A stretch of 64,000 bases of DNA from positions 1,302,001 through 1,366,000 of the forward strand of contig NC_058146.1 of the NCBI RefSeq assembly GCF_011075055.1. Direction: 5' to 3'. This stretch comes from Mangifera indica (Eukaryota; Streptophyta; Magnoliopsida; Sapindales; Anacardiaceae). The translations under genes and the position numbers were made by a program. This document shows positions 1 through 13,002 of the stretch, piece by piece. Every line of letters begins with the position of its first letter. The stretch's first letter is position 1. The notes beneath the pieces were generated by a model that saw only the letters and a list, made by a program, of their open reading frames with translations, searched no databases and had not been told where the DNA came from.

Positions 1-1640
1 GCTCATATTCAATTTTCATGCTTTATGTGGTTATTGGATAAATTCTCAAATATGTGGACTTGTTTCAATGGAGACCAGTGAGGCTCACGCATTTTACAGT
101 GTCATTCTTTGGGTTTTGGTTGAGCTGTAGCGAATGATTAATAGATACTTTGTTTGTAGGTTAGGCTGCCTGGATTTCCCAGGGTTGCTGCAAAATTGTA
201 GCCAAAAGGCATTTAGATGTTTAAAAATCTATATTTCTGTCACAGTTCCATGAGGTATTACCTTAATGTTTTAACCGAGGAAAAGAACTCAGAGCTTAAA
301 TTTTGTTTTTATTTTGATCCACAACTTAGTTTTCTAATCCATGTTTTTTTATAATTTCTTAAACATTTAATGGAAAAAGATTATTTCTATAATTGTAAGG
401 GTTAGTATCAGCAATCCCCTCAGATTGTAGTAATCCCCTTATAGTCATAACAATAAGGGTTGAATTCGAATCAAGTTTAATGTTATTGAGTTTGAGCTCA
501 AGTTTTTAGGAGAAAGCTCGCAAGTTTGAAAAATTCGATACGAATTAAGTAAAACATTGTTTTTTCTAATACATATTAAAATGAAGTTAGTTTAGTCTCG
601 AATTGAGTTTAACGTTTGTTTTGAGTTCAACTCCTCTCAAGTAAGTTGGGCTGAAACACTTTTGAAGTGAGTTTGGTGAGCTCAAGTTTGATCTTGACTC
701 ATTGAAGCAAGCTCGAGTTTGGTTCAGTTTGAATCTAATTCTCAGTAATAGTTAAAATTTTTGTACCACTAAGTGTTTATTGTTAAAATAAATTAGAACT
801 GAATTTAATTCAAATGAAGCTGAGTTTGAGTTTGTCTCGGTTTGAATGAATTAAGGTCGTCTCTAAGCCTTATCTTGACGAGTTTCTCTTAAGTCAAGCT
901 CAAGTTCAGTTATAGTATTTAACCCAACTCAAACTTGGTTCAATTCTCATCAAAATGATTTTGTTTTGATGAATATTGGGTGAAACAATATTGTATTAGT
1001 TATTTTGGATTAAGTTTAGTAGTTTGACGAGCTGAACACTCTTAAACTTGAGTTTGATAGTATAACATCTTTAGTTTAAGCTTAAATTCGAACTTATCTA
1101 AGAATAATTTGTTTGGTAATTGAGTTCAAGTTTATTTGATTCGAATTCAAACACTAAAAATATATGGTATAAGACAATTATATAAATATTTGTTAATTCA
1201 TTACTTATTAAATTCTAATGTTTTACGATAGGAAATTTATACTATTTCTCAAATATTAAGGAATATTTATTGTTTGATTAGATTAAGGATTGGGGTAGAT
1301 TTGAGTTGTTGAAATTTAAATTTGATTTTAGTTTGAACAAAGTTTGAGATTATTGATTATATTCGTTTTTATAAATAAATTAATAAAAACATTCATATTT
1401 GAATTAGTTTAAATTAAATTATTTTTAATACAAATTTAAATTCCAATTTATCAGTCTCCTGTCAGCCCTTAATTGAACTTTGCCTTCATATAATTACCTT
1501 AATTAAACCTAAGGGGTGACATTTATTATTCGGGCCATGCGTCACTAATTACCCGCCCGTTAAAATTCGGAGTCGCTTATACCGGGTCTTTGCAGTGGCT
1601 ATTCACCAAGCAAGATAAAAAGACACACGCAGCAACGAGT
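1..1640. other. Intergenic DNA with decayed GAGCTCAAGTTT-type repeats
   Basis: No gene is supported here. Positions 1-450 are ordinary AT-rich DNA that could include the 3' flank of a gene outside the window. From about 454 to 1471 the sequence is full of imperfect copies of a gagctcaagtttga-like word, starting with taagggttgaattcgaatc and ending near tcagccctta. These ends are a weak inverted pair and I see no matching target duplication, so this is at best a very old member of the hAT-like family seen intact at 14034-14325. Confidence 0.5.
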
Positions 1641-1709
1641 CCTAATCGAGCAACCCAAAACAAAACATAACGGTACAGGGAAATCAAGTGAAGGAGCTGT
1701 GCAAAAGGG

Positions 1710-4565
1710 ATGGAATCGGTGATGATGGAGTTGGAGGTGGATGAGAAGGACCTTAAAGCAGCTGGTGCCGAACCGTTGACCGACGGACGCCGTGGACTTG
1801 TGATTCACGGCTGGGAGATTGAGTCTCGCAAAGGGGCCATTCTCAATTCCTCCACTGTTCAAGAGTACTCTCATATCTTCTCATACTTCAATTACTTGTA
1901 TTATTTTCTAATGCATATTTTTATCCAATTTCAAACTAGCAAATTAATGGAATTAGCTTAACTATGTTGCTGGGAACAGTGACGAGTTAGCGGAATAACG
2001 TACTCCTGTTAATTTTTAAATAATGATCATAAGTTCAAGTTGTATTTTGAGTCTGTTATTTCTGTATTCTTTCCACTGTGGTAATGCTATATGTCTAATT
2101 TAAAATTTTGCTGCTGTTATTTTGATTTTTGAGATGGTTTATGGTTTGTAAATGTGGTCCCTTGATGTGGTTGCAGATGGGAACAAAAGCTGGGGACAAC
2201 GCATTTGCCGGAGATGGTTTTTGGGGAGAGTTGTTTGGTTCTTAAACATGTTAAAAGTGGTACTAAGATTCATTTTAATGCATTTGATGCTTTAGGTGGG
2301 TGGAAGCAGGAAGGTTTGCCACCAGTTGAAGTACCTGCTGCTGCACAATGGAAATTCAGGAGGTAATCACTGCAAACATGTTTCTTTCTTTTTTGATAGT
2401 AGATATATGTAAATAGGGATAGCTAATGAATGACAGATGACTAGTAAGTGCACGCCATTTACTCAGCATTCGTTTCAGATCTCTTGATCTGCATTTAATT
2501 GACTGTTACCCACTAAGATCGTCTGACTGAGAGAAACTGGACTGTGGTCTCATGGAACCTTTTTTTATTTGTAGCAAACCATTTGAGCAGGTGATACTAG
2601 ATTATGACTATACATTCACTACACCATATTGTGGAAGTGAAACAACTGAGGTCAGTATGGAGAAGGTTTCTGCTTCCTATGTATCTATACTATTTTTGCA
2701 AATCTCCTATCATAATTTTAATTAGAATCTTGTTCCAATCTGAGTTTTTTATATAATTTGGCATGTGCAATAGCACTTTTTATTCTAATTCGTAGATATA
2801 TACTTCCTTTCTGGTCACATATTTGATACTTACATATTATGGAAACTTAAGGGATTTATAATGAGAGATTACCACCATGGATACTGTTCTTTGATTCACA
2901 TGAATAGTGATGCCATTATATCTTTGGTGTTTGTTCTGAACAGCATGGAAGTGGGAAAATCTTGGAGGCAAGATCCAGACTCCAGTGGGAGGACTGTGAG
3001 GAGCATATAGACATGGTTGCATTGGCATCGAAAGAACCTATTCTTTTCTATGATGAGGTGGGTTTCTTGGGTTATAACTATGGGTAATTGACATATATGT
3101 TTCATCTTTTAGTTCTCTTCAGTTGGTATGTCAACCTTTATGAAAGTAATACTTCAAATTTTACAGGTAGTTTTATATGAAGATGAATTGGCTGATAATG
3201 GGGTGTCACTACTGACTGTGAAAGTGGTAAATCTTGAATTAATGGCTTGTTGTTTCTAGTATGGGATGATATGCTTTTCATTCAACTGATGAAAATTCCT
3301 TTTGTCCATCAGAGAGTCATGCCAAGTGGTTGGTTCCTTCTCTTGCGATTTTGGGTGAGTTATTCCATTCTAATTCTATTATTTCTTACATATTTGTTGT
3401 CAGGCTAAGCAAAGTTATTGAAGAATTTGTTTCTTGCTATATATATATATCTTTTGTTGGCTCCAATCTATTGGTTGCTTGGGTATGGTTGTATAAACTG
3501 TACAAGATATTGCTTAGACTATATATCATTTGTTCACTTGTGCTTGCTGTTTCTTATACTTGTTTGTTTTAAGTCACTGAACCAGTTCTTCTTCCTACAG
3601 CTTAGAGTTGATGGAGTACTTATGAGATTAAGGGACACCAGGATGCATTGTTCTTTTGGTGGTAGTGGAAACCCTATCATTCGTCGTGAGAGCTGCTGGA
3701 GAGAGGCTACTTTTCAAGCTTTATCTACCGTGAGTTTTCAACTTCCTAACCTAATTTGTTTGCAAGTGTGTCTATGTATAATCAGAAAACTTTTAGAGTT
3801 CTCTTTTGTGTGTTCAGTAAATAAACTTGCCTTCCATAATTTTAATGTTTGTTAAGGAGTTTCGTCTTTGTTTATATTTCATAGTTTTGGGGTGCCAAAG
3901 GGTTTTGTTAATAACTGTTTTTAGCTTTGGTGGTACTGGAGTGGAAGAACAGTTTGGTTGAGAGAAATATATGTATAACATATTCTAAGGAAAAGTTTTG
4001 TTAGAGATTTATTTGTTGAGAGAAAATGATTATACAAATTCAATGAAGGAACCTCTCCTTGGTATGGACAAATTTTGTATTGAAGTTTGATTGCCTAAAA
4101 ATTCTGAGTAAAGTTGAAATATGCTCCTTGCCAACTGGATTCTAGTACTCTCAAAATTTAATGGCTAAAAATTTCATCCTATCTTCCCATATATATAGTA
4201 TAATACATCTGCCATGTTTGATTGACCAGATTGACTGTTGATGAAGGCTTCTTGTTTTGGCTTTCACAAGTACTATGTTTTTCAATATATCTATACAAAT
4301 CTTCTTTTTTTATTTTTTTCCTGTTGAGATTTTGAACCTACTTAGGTGGGATATGAATGGTGACAGTTTTTTTTTTTTTTTTTGGGCAGAAATACATATT
4401 TTTATAATGTGTTATAAGTGTTCAATGCATTGGTTCTTCATTTTTATGGTGCAGAAAGGGTATCCTATTGATTCTGCTGCATATGGTGACCCAAGCATCA
4501 TCAGCCAGAGGCTTCCTGTCATCATGCATAGGACCCAAAAGCTTAAAGTCTCTGGTAACTTATAG
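1710..4565 (+). CDS. TIP41: TIP41-like protein (PP2A/TOR signalling regulator)
   Basis: Eight coding exons join into 295 codons plus stop: 1710-1864, 2177-2362, 2575-2665, 2944-3057, 3167-3226, 3313-3354, 3601-3729, 4455-4565. All junctions are GT..AG and the frame is continuous. The product carries the family hallmarks GWKQEGLPPVEVPAAAQWKF, DYDYTFTTPYCGSE, EPILFYDEVVLYEDELADNG, SGWFLLLRFWLRVDGVLMRLRDTRMH and a C-terminal ISQRLPV segment. Length agrees with Arabidopsis TIP41L (about 290 residues). TIP41 family proteins bind the Tap42/alpha4 class of PP2A regulators and act in TOR signalling in the cytoplasm. Exon 3 could instead end at 2650, also in phase 0; 2665 was chosen because it restores the remembered family length. 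The ATG at 1710 opens MESVMMELEVDEKDL; an internal Met five codons on is a possible alternative start. Confidence 0.95.
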
Positions 4566-4894
4566 GATTGTAAATTGTCATAAGCAAAAGGATCCAGATC
4601 ATTCAATGTTGTGATTGTTGTGAATTTGTTGTCTTTTTAGGTGGGTTCTATACAGACAGAAAATTGTTGTTTCCTTGGTTTTGATATATGCTTTGTTAAC
4701 TCTTTTGCTTGATAATTCTTTAATGGTAACCAAGAATAACCATATGATTGCTTTTACTAATTTACAAATTCGCACTTTTGACTTTTTACTTCAGTTCATA
4801 AAGGCAAGTGTGGGAGTAGAAGCAGTTGTGAACTGGAGTTGTCTTGGAAACTAGGAGACTAGTTTCTAGGTTTGAAGCATTTGTGGAATATTAG

Positions 4895-4900
4895 AATAAA
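4895..4900 (+). terminator. Candidate polyadenylation signal of TIP41
   Basis: An AATAAA lies about 330 bases after the TIP41 stop codon in AT-rich DNA. It is the best-placed canonical signal, but plant signals are loose, so the assignment is tentative. Confidence 0.35.
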
Positions 4901-4909
4901 AGCAATATG

Positions 4910-6800
4910 CTTGAAGAATCTCAAAACATTTATTTTATAGGTAACATAGCTTATCTCCTGTTTTTGGTATGGTGGTAAGACTGCTATAATGTGTTATGTT
5001 GGTTTAGTTCTACAGGGTGAGAATAAAAATTTGTAAAGTAACAGAAGGTTTAGGGTGTTAAGAGCAAGAAAGTGGGTTTCAGAAATGGAAGTAGCATATG
5101 TTTAACTTGTTTCTTTTTGAACAATTTCATGTCTGAATTGGTGCAGACTGTAAAAGAGACTTGTTTGGAGAGAAAAATATTGATATGAGAAGCCACACCT
5201 AAAGAATCATACCTAAGCTTTTAAGTTTCCTGTCTTGTTTGATGAAAGTTGTAAGTTTATGTGCACTTGAGCCGCTAGAAAAATCTTTAGACTAATAGGA
5301 CTCTTAAATTGGGAACTAATTTGCTCTTTAATGGAAGACAAAGAGGGAGAAAAAAAAAAAATAATAACAAGTAGGGAATAGAGAAAAAAGAAATTAGGAG
5401 TCATGAGGGGGAAAATATTGTTATTTGCATTCATCTTAAGCCATTTTCAGCATTAAACTTAAAGCCTATTTATTTGCTCAGTCGTAATGAGAAACAATTC
5501 TAAATTTTCAAGATAAGCCAATAAGTACCTGGAGAAGCCTGGTCATAAAAATCCTGATCGCCTTAAAACATAACCAAAAGAAAATAAAATTCCTTGCCTT
5601 TTTAATATTAGTAATGTAATCTCCTAAGTCTTAAAGAAATTAGGAAACCTCAACTAAAAGCTTTAACGATTTGACTAAAATATAAAAATTATAAAATAAA
5701 TAAATTGTAAAAGGTTTGGATACTTGATTTCTATCAGACTTTGATTAGTATAGACCAAACTGATAACATGTTATCATATTGTAATTGGCTCTTGCTATAA
5801 AACTGACATACTGAATCAAATTGGGAACATAGAACCATTTTTTCTCATGTTCTAAGAGTCTTCATAGAATTCTAACAAATTCAGTTTAAAATGCCTTTAA
5901 AAAATGAGCTGAGATTGTAAGATTTAATGGCTGCAATTTATTTAGCTAGGACAACGAATTGTGTATTTTCCTCTTGGACATGGTTGCTTTTATGCAAATG
6001 GATAAATATTTCTTTGGGATAGAATGACCTTCAGACAACCCAATAGATTAAGGTAAGAAGAACAGACTGAATGGGGTATGTAAACATACCAGTCAGAAAG
6101 ACCCATTTAGGAAGTGAAAAGTATCATATATTTCATTTTCTGCCACGACTTCTTGGAGATTAACTTAAGGTCTAGTGCTGCAGCTTTGTCAAGATTGCAA
6201 CTATTGCAACTACAACCAGGTTAACATAACTTTACCTGTAGCATATAATATCACTCCTTTACCAAAATATTGAATAATAATTGGTTCAGTGAATCTCATG
6301 ATGTATAGTTATTGGATATCAATAACAGTCAGCTTCCCTGATTGTTATGCAAATAGTTGTAATTTTCCTTGATGATGCTGATGCTGATCCTGTGAATATC
6401 TTTCTCGTGAAAATCTTTGTAACTATGGTTGAACCGGGGATAATGAATTTGAACAAAACTAGAAGTTGATATTAGGGTGGGTGAGAAACCACCTCATGTA
6501 CTTGGTGAGAAACCACCTTACAGACTCGGTGACATGTAAGTATAGGCCACCAGGATTTATTTAAGCACTGAGAAATAAAAAATAACTGAAAAGGCTGTCT
6601 CTTAGGTTTTCTTGTTCTACAACTGGCATACTAGATAGGAGTTCATGGTTTCTCTTCTAGTTCAGTAGGCAGAATCACCATCCAAGATATTAACTTTGCA
6701 AAGTAATGGTTTCTACCTAAGTTAGTTTCTACTTGATGGATGAACAAATCAAGAACTCTTCCAGTAGAAAAGATGGTAAAAGAAGATTCTCGATTTGGTA
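4910..6800. other. Intergenic, TIP41 to C2H2 gene (convergent)
   Basis: No coding sequence recognised. It separates the 3' ends of two convergent genes. At about 6485-6535 a short word, ggtgagaaaccacct, occurs twice in close succession. Otherwise the DNA is featureless and AT-rich. Confidence 0.5.
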
Positions 6801-6814
6801 ATACAACAGATAGA

Positions 6815-7384
6815 TCACAGTCGGAGATTTAAATCAAGCTTGAGAGGCTCTGATGGTGGCTCTTGTGGTTGGGGATTCAAGCGAAAACTGCCTGGCCACA
6901 TCACATCCACTGCATCGTCCAGCATGTAGGGTGTACATGCCATTCCAAACCCTGTATAAGCATCATTAAACCTTCCTACAAGTGCAGTTCCATCTCTGCC
7001 TGGCTTGTGCACAAGTGAATGGGTTCTGACACCTAGTGATCGGACCATAGCACTGTGCATGGGCAAACCCATCATTGTGATTGTTCTCTGGGATTGATAT
7101 CTTCTAGCTGCACCTCTCTCCCTCTTGTGGGCATTCTGATGGCCCCCTAGTGCCTGTGAACTGAAAAACTTCCTCATGCAGAAATTACATGAGAAAATCT
7201 TTGCAGAAGGTCTTAATCGTGAGTCATAATCTCTACCTGTTGAAACTGAATTTTGACCTAATCTCAGGTTCAGCCACTCCCCTGGATTTTCATTTTCTCT
7301 TTCTTCGTGCGTACCTTCTCTTCTCAAGTCACCTTGGCTCCTGTTGGATGTTGTTTCAGTTGCTTCATCTCTCTCTAAAATCAT
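6815..7384 (-). CDS. C2H2 zinc-finger protein with EAR motifs (ZFP4/ZFP7-like)
   Basis: Intronless reading frame of 189 codons from the ATG at 7384. A single plant C2H2 finger has C66, C69, H82 and H86 around the plant-specific core QALGGH (77-82), followed by QNAHKRERGAARR. The protein ends in LDLNLRL, an LxLxL-type EAR repression motif, and a second LxLxL-like stretch, WLNLRLG, lies at 37-43. Single-finger QALGGH proteins of this group are nuclear transcription factors, often acting as repressors in development or trichome and hormone responses. The frame stays open to 7510, but family members I recall start near the internal Met (MILERDE), so 7384 is preferred; the further 42 residues look non-conserved. 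Its exact orthology within the ZFP1/3/4/7 group is unresolved. Confidence 0.9.
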   Translation of the reverse strand: MILERDEATETTSNRSQGDLRREGTHEERENENPGEWLNLRLGQNSVSTGRDYDSRLRPSAKIFSCNFCMRKFFSSQALGGHQNAHKRERGAARRYQSQRTITMMGLPMHSAMVRSLGVRTHSLVHKPGRDGTALVGRFNDAYTGFGMACTPYMLDDAVDVMWPGSFRLNPQPQEPPSEPLKLDLNLRL

Positions 7385-7599
7385 TTCTCTATAAACCTCA
7401 AACTCATTAAGGGTGTCAGAGTGTGGCTGTGTGGAATTCTTGTAACCTACTCTTTGGAGAATTGGTTCAAATGGAGAGAGGATATAAGTGGAGAGAGGTA
7501 TCAGTATCACAATAGAAAGGTAGTGAAATTGTTTTTTATTTTATTTTATCTCATTTCAATTCTGTAGCCCCACTAGTTGATGCTATGTGTTCCATGGAA

Positions 7600-10500
7600 C
7601 ATTGCTTTCATCACTGTTACTGCTTTCTTTGTCAAGCTAGGATTCCCCATTTTCATATTTCTCCTTTTCCGTTTTCCCACCTCGAATTAAATCGACTTTA
7701 CATGGTTCCCTTTGTAGTTACTCAGGTTGACAGTTCAATAACAATTTTGTGCAAGTCAAAATCATAATCTTGCAACTTGTATTTCCTGTGATGGATCCCC
7801 TTTATGGCTTTACCACCCCCTCCCCCCTAATTTAACAACTTGAATTGCCACATCATCAAGTGCTGTTAGTTTTCTGGTTGTGTAGAGCTAATCATCTGGT
7901 TGAGATTATCTTTATGGTTAGAATAGTTTTTCGGAAATTTTACCTTGTGATGGAGTAGATTTGAGGCTGGTGCATGTATACTTTAAGGCTGGAGTAGAAA
8001 CCATGTACATGGTGTTGATAGAAGTGAGTGAATGATAAGCTTTGCTGGATCTGAATCAAGATATGAAGTGAGTGGTGGCAGGATTTGCTTTTTCTAATGT
8101 AACTGCCTATGATAATTTTATGTTTGCTGGGGCCAGAGAATTGCCAATAATGGTGATAAAGGCTGAAAATAAAATTGGGGAAGTATCTTTCCGTTTTAGT
8201 TGTGTTTTTTCGGTTGAGCAAGAAAATCTTTGTGGGTGTCTTCATGTTGGGGCTTCTGTCCTCCCTTTTAATTATGTAGTGGGCAAATATATGTACAGTA
8301 GAAGTGCATTAAGAGCCACTTGTATTTTTTTCTCAGTCTTTTTTTATTTTATTTCTATGTTATAAAACTAGACCTCCTCAGTTGCCCATAATGATATTAT
8401 TATTTGCTGCAGAAACACAGTGACAAGAAAAGACTCCCTTGCCCCACCAATGAAAATTTCTTTTCTGTGAGGTAAGTTTTTGTGCTTTATTGAACCAATG
8501 CAAATAGAAGAGGTTTTGTTTGTTAGCTTTCTGGGTTGTTGAAGTCTTAAATTGATTGGATGGGTCTGAAAGATACTTGGAAGGTCTTTTCATGTTAAAG
8601 GACACTATTGTGCCTGTAGTTTTTTGTTTGCTGCTTAGAACATATCTTCCTGTCTTGGATTATGATTATGTGGCTCTTATTATTGGGGTTCTAGTTTTAA
8701 ATTAGGTTGGACAATTAATAAGACTTGATAGGTTTTAATCATATAAAAGTTAAGCACAGGCATTATCCTCAATAGAGTTGAATTTAAACCATGTGGGTTG
8801 AGTAAGAACATGTGCGCAAACAATAATTATTAATGTTTATATTAATGATAATGTGTCATAACTTGATTAGTTATTATTTTATTCTTAATTTAAAATATAA
8901 TTAACTAAGGTATAGCGTTAAACATTATCTGATTCGGTTCTATCTTGGATTGTGACTTAGATTGAACAATCCAAGTTTGCGTAGGAGTAGTCCCAATTTG
9001 AGATTATTTAAAAGTTATTGATAAATTCACATTCTCTGATGAGTTTTCTTCTTATCTAGGTTTTTTTTTTTGTTCATTTTTTTCTTCTTCATTTCAAATA
9101 ACCCTACTTCTTTGACAGCTTCTTCGATTGACTTTTGATCAATCGAGTAAGCTGAGCTCATCTTTATTTAGATTCGGTTTGAATTTATTGTTAATATGAG
9201 TACCCTACAAGAACTTAATCTTTTATAGAATAAATGAGATTTACACACAAGTTGATATTAAAGATGGATTGACATTAAAATGCCCTCAAAGCCAGTTGGT
9301 TAACAAGAAAGTGGAGTATTATTAAATATAAATAGCTGATAACAAGGTTGAAAGCAGAAGATTAAAAGAACCTTTATAGCCAAAACTTTTAATGATTCTC
9401 TCTTGGGAAGAAGAGAATAAAACTGAGAATGGTGACGTCATGAAAATGGGATAAGAGCAGAGGCATTGTTACTGATAACGATGAGATGATGCTGATGATA
9501 ATGTAAAGCAGTGAAGTGGATCCGTCTCTCTCTCTCTTTTGGAATAACACTCATGTCTAACTTACCAAAAAAACAAAAATAAAAGCAGTCACTGTCTAAC
9601 CTACCAAAAAAAATAAAAACACTCGCTCTCTAACTTTTCTGAAATTGGGCTTCAATCAAAGTTTTCTTGCAGCTATGTGGAAAAAGTTGAAGTTCTATTA
9701 CCGAGCCGAGAGCCAGCAATTCCAAAGTTAAAGCTGTGGTGGTTGGTTGTCTCTGCCTTTTTCTAAAACTTAAATTTTGACAGAAGATATCGAACCTAAA
9801 GCTGAAATTTGTGACAATTTACCACTCAAGGTTTGATGAAATGGCAATTCTTACTCTTTAAATTTGAAAAAGTTATTTTTTTTATCAGTATATGAATTTG
9901 TTAAAAATTTTGTTTAATTTTTTAAAAATTATTGAAAATATTTCGAAAAAAAAAAACCCTCAAATTAGATATCATTTTGTCCTTAAATTTTTAGGGAATA
10001 TTTTTTCACTCTTTGATTCGTATTATTTTCAATTAAAAGTTGTTTAGAATAAAAATATTTACAATTTAACAATCACTAGCGACATTCATCACTGATGAAG
10101 ATCAGTGTAATTTTTTTGAATCACACAAAATTGGTGCGATTCTCGATTGAAGTAGAAGAAGTTTTATGGGTGAAGTGAAAATGGGAAAAAAGAAAAAAAT
10201 AAAACATTTAGGATTAAAATGTGATTTGTTTATATTATTAGGGTAGACATGATAGTACTCTTATTCAATTATTTCCACAAAAACACAAATATTCTTTAAA
10301 ACTAACTACCAACTTTGATGAAGGGACAGAAAGATGTTTGTTTTTCAAAATCAAAAGGTGAGAATCTTTCGTTTCACCTCGGGTTGGGAAATGGTTATTC
10401 CACCTATTTTCTTAGCGAAATGAAAGGAACAATTTGTCCTGAAAGGGTGTTGTGCAGGTGAAAAGCTTAGACGGACCACTTCTAATGAAAGTCCCAAGTG

Positions 10501-10740
10501 CATGTCGACACCAACTTTTTTTTAGGATCAGTTCTCTTGAACTTCAAGTTCATAAACAGTATGGACGTTGAACAAGTTGCTTTGTGGCCCCAAATTCTTT
10601 TACTCAAATTCCCTTTTGTTCTTGCGTTTACAGAAAGCTTGGAGCTGAGTTACCTTTTATCTTTAAAAATAACAATTGGAGATTGAGGTTAAGGTGGAAG
10701 AAAGGTTCTTTGTATGTACAGATCAATAAAATCATGTATA
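7600..10740. other. Intergenic DNA, no gene recognised
   Basis: The part nearest 7384 must hold the promoter of the minus-strand zinc-finger gene. Short open frames here have no recognisable family signature and no splice-linked partners. A CT microsatellite lies near 9522-9538. Around 8700-9200 and 9840-10100 the DNA is AT-rich with long homopolymer runs. Confidence 0.5.
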
Positions 10741-10751
10741 CCCAGAGCAAT

Positions 10752-10908
10752 ACTATGTGTACCCATTTTGGATACACAAATGTATACACACTCATATGTG
10801 TCATCATATGGTTGATTATTGTTTTATTCTTAATTTAAAATCATCCAATCACATGATGATACATATAAATGTGTACATATTTGTGTACCCAAAGTGGGTA
10901 CACATAGT
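10752..10908. mobile_element. MITE with about 55-bp terminal inverted repeats
   Basis: The left end actatgtgtacccattttgg and the right end, read on the other strand as actatgtgtacccactttgg, match almost perfectly. The pairing continues for about 55 bases on each side to a tcatca/tgatga inner border, so the 157-bp element is nearly one long hairpin. An outer gcaat is also shared (10747 and 10912 region), so the true ends may be slightly wider. There is no coding capacity. No transposase was seen, so the superfamily is not assigned. Confidence 0.75.
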
Positions 10909-10919
10909 TTTATTGCAGT

Positions 10920-12900
10920 TTTAAATATCTAATCGAGTATATAAATAATATCATGTGATTAAATAATTCTAAATTAATGATAAAATAACATCTAATTAGA
11001 TATTATGCCGTAAGAATTGGTCATGGAAAAACATATTCTTAATGATCTAATCTGAAAAAATTTAGTGCTTTTGAAAGTGTTTTTTCACAACACATAGCAC
11101 TCAAGTTTAAGATGAGTTTGTCCTAGCGATCTTGATCGAAATGGTCAGAAGAATTACGCAAGAATTTAATTTACACCAGCACTCAAGGGAATGCCACTAT
11201 AAAATGTTTTACAAGTTGACATAGCAAAAACATTAAAATAACCAGACAAGTGACTTTGGAAACAACTGTTTTACAACAGTGGTTTGAAGATCATGCACAA
11301 GGCAAATTCAGTAATTCACTATGTCCCACCGCAAACTTTGGTGAAACAACTTTCTCACTGTTTTTTTTTCAGTTTAAAAAAATCAATTTTTGTACTCATT
11401 TATCTAAGTCATACAATAATTTTGATTTTTGTAATTTATATAAAAAGATTAATATCACTTACACTACAAGTAGTATAAACATTTTACATTTCACCTTGAG
11501 GACTTTACATAGTCTACGGATTTGAATGCATTTGGGGCTTGTGCAGATGGCAAGATGTCTTCAAATTGGTGAAAACGACAAGATCTAACCAAGCAGAGAA
11601 TCCGAGTGAAATCTAATAAATCTAGAGCGAATTGACTATAAGCAATGACAATGATGTTGCAAAATTGTGCACATGATTAAAAATGCAGTGGCAACAAGAG
11701 GGCCAAGTCGCACATAATCATGAGAAGTTAATAAGTTGGTTGGTGGCAACACAAAAAAAAAAAGAGGAATCTCCTGGCAATACAAAAAAGAGGAGCAATT
11801 TCACAAACAACTTTATAATTTATAATTTTAATAATTATTAATTGAGAGTAGGAAAAAATATTATAATTTGTTAGGAGGTAAATCATAATTTAATTTGAAC
11901 AAAAATGGAAGACAGTTTTATTTATTCACTATCTTCATTAAAAAAAAAAAATTATAGATTTAACAGACAATTAACTTTTCAACTTAAACCAAGGAAAACA
12001 CTGTCCGGTCGAAAATGTTATACAGCCTAATGGGCCATTTTCCATAAGAGGAGCAAGTAGGCAACAACATACCTGGGCATTAAGAACCCTCCACCAACTT
12101 TCAGGTGGTCGGCCGACTCCCATAAACTGACAAACACGTCAATCAAAGTGGGACTCTTTGACTGCCAATGGCCATGCATCAAACCTCTCTCCTACTCACA
12201 CTCCAATGAGTTTAGGCATCTCATGTGCTCTCTGCACTACCACTCCGCTCTTCCCAAATCGAACTCAAACCACAATTATATAACTTCTCTGGTAGGCCGC
12301 CAATGCCATCTTTTGATTTCAGGCTAAAATTCTCTTCTCTCATCCCACAAACATGGATATTTCATAATTAAAGATCATTTCAAAAGTGGCCACCATGTCA
12401 TAATGCTAATGGGTATAAAGAAATATCCTTAATATATGACTTGATTTCACTCATGTCAACACCAATGCTAAGATATCAAGGCAATTGAGGATTTTTAATT
12501 TTTTCTGTTACATTTTCTTTTGTCAATTTTAACTGTTAGATAAATTATATTATTTAAATACCCTTTCACAGATAAAATCAACAAAAAAGAATTGAACAAA
12601 GATAAAAATTTGTTCAACTTTAAAGATAAAAACTTGCCGGTTTGACATAATTTGGGTGAAAAATAATGGTTGTCCGAACTGCAAACCATACCTTTTTTAA
12701 AGAAAATATAGTTTTTGTGAAAGCCTGAGACAAAGCAATTGAGAAAAGACATCGCACTGAGAGTATAATTTAACAATCAACAGCAGAACATTATAGAAAA
12801 TAGTCACAAACACCTAAATTCACTATCCATGAGAATGTCCAGGAAATTACTAAAATTCCAAGTCCATTCTCCCAGGTAACATAAACGATGCCAAAATTTT
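10920..12900. other. Intergenic DNA, no gene recognised
   Basis: AT-rich, with no supported exon. The stretch 12080-12320 is less AT-rich and carries cacaattatataac with a pyrimidine-rich tract after it, which looks promoter-like, but no reading frame follows it. Confidence 0.45.
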
Positions 12901-12920
12901 ATTCAATTTCCTACGGCTGA

Positions 12921-13002
12921 CTAATAACTTCCCCCGGTACTTCTGGATGCCTCAATGTATCCTTGCACTGTATTGTGCAGATCCAAATAGCTCTTCAAGT
13001 TA
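12921..13002 (-). other. Orphan exon-like open frame, 3' of the NFD6-like gene
   Basis: On the minus strand a good acceptor (cttctggttgcag) is followed by 26 sense codons, reading NLKSYLDLHNTVQGYIEASR and six more residues, then TAG. The peptide looks like real coding sequence but I cannot name it. The frame needs an upstream exon ending in phase 2; none of the donors I tried in the NFD6-like exon 2 gives that phase. It may be an alternative last exon or 3'-UTR exon of that gene, or the relic of another gene. Confidence 0.3.

Noticed and set aside
7385..7510. 42-residue N-terminal extension of the C2H2 protein
   Set aside because: The residues look non-conserved, and family members start near the internal Met. 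Kept only as an alternative.
8072..8365. 97-codon open frame
   Set aside because: No recognisable domain and no supported gene structure; lies in spacer DNA.
12260..12320. Possible promoter with tatataac-like box
   Set aside because: No reading frame or exon follows on either strand.
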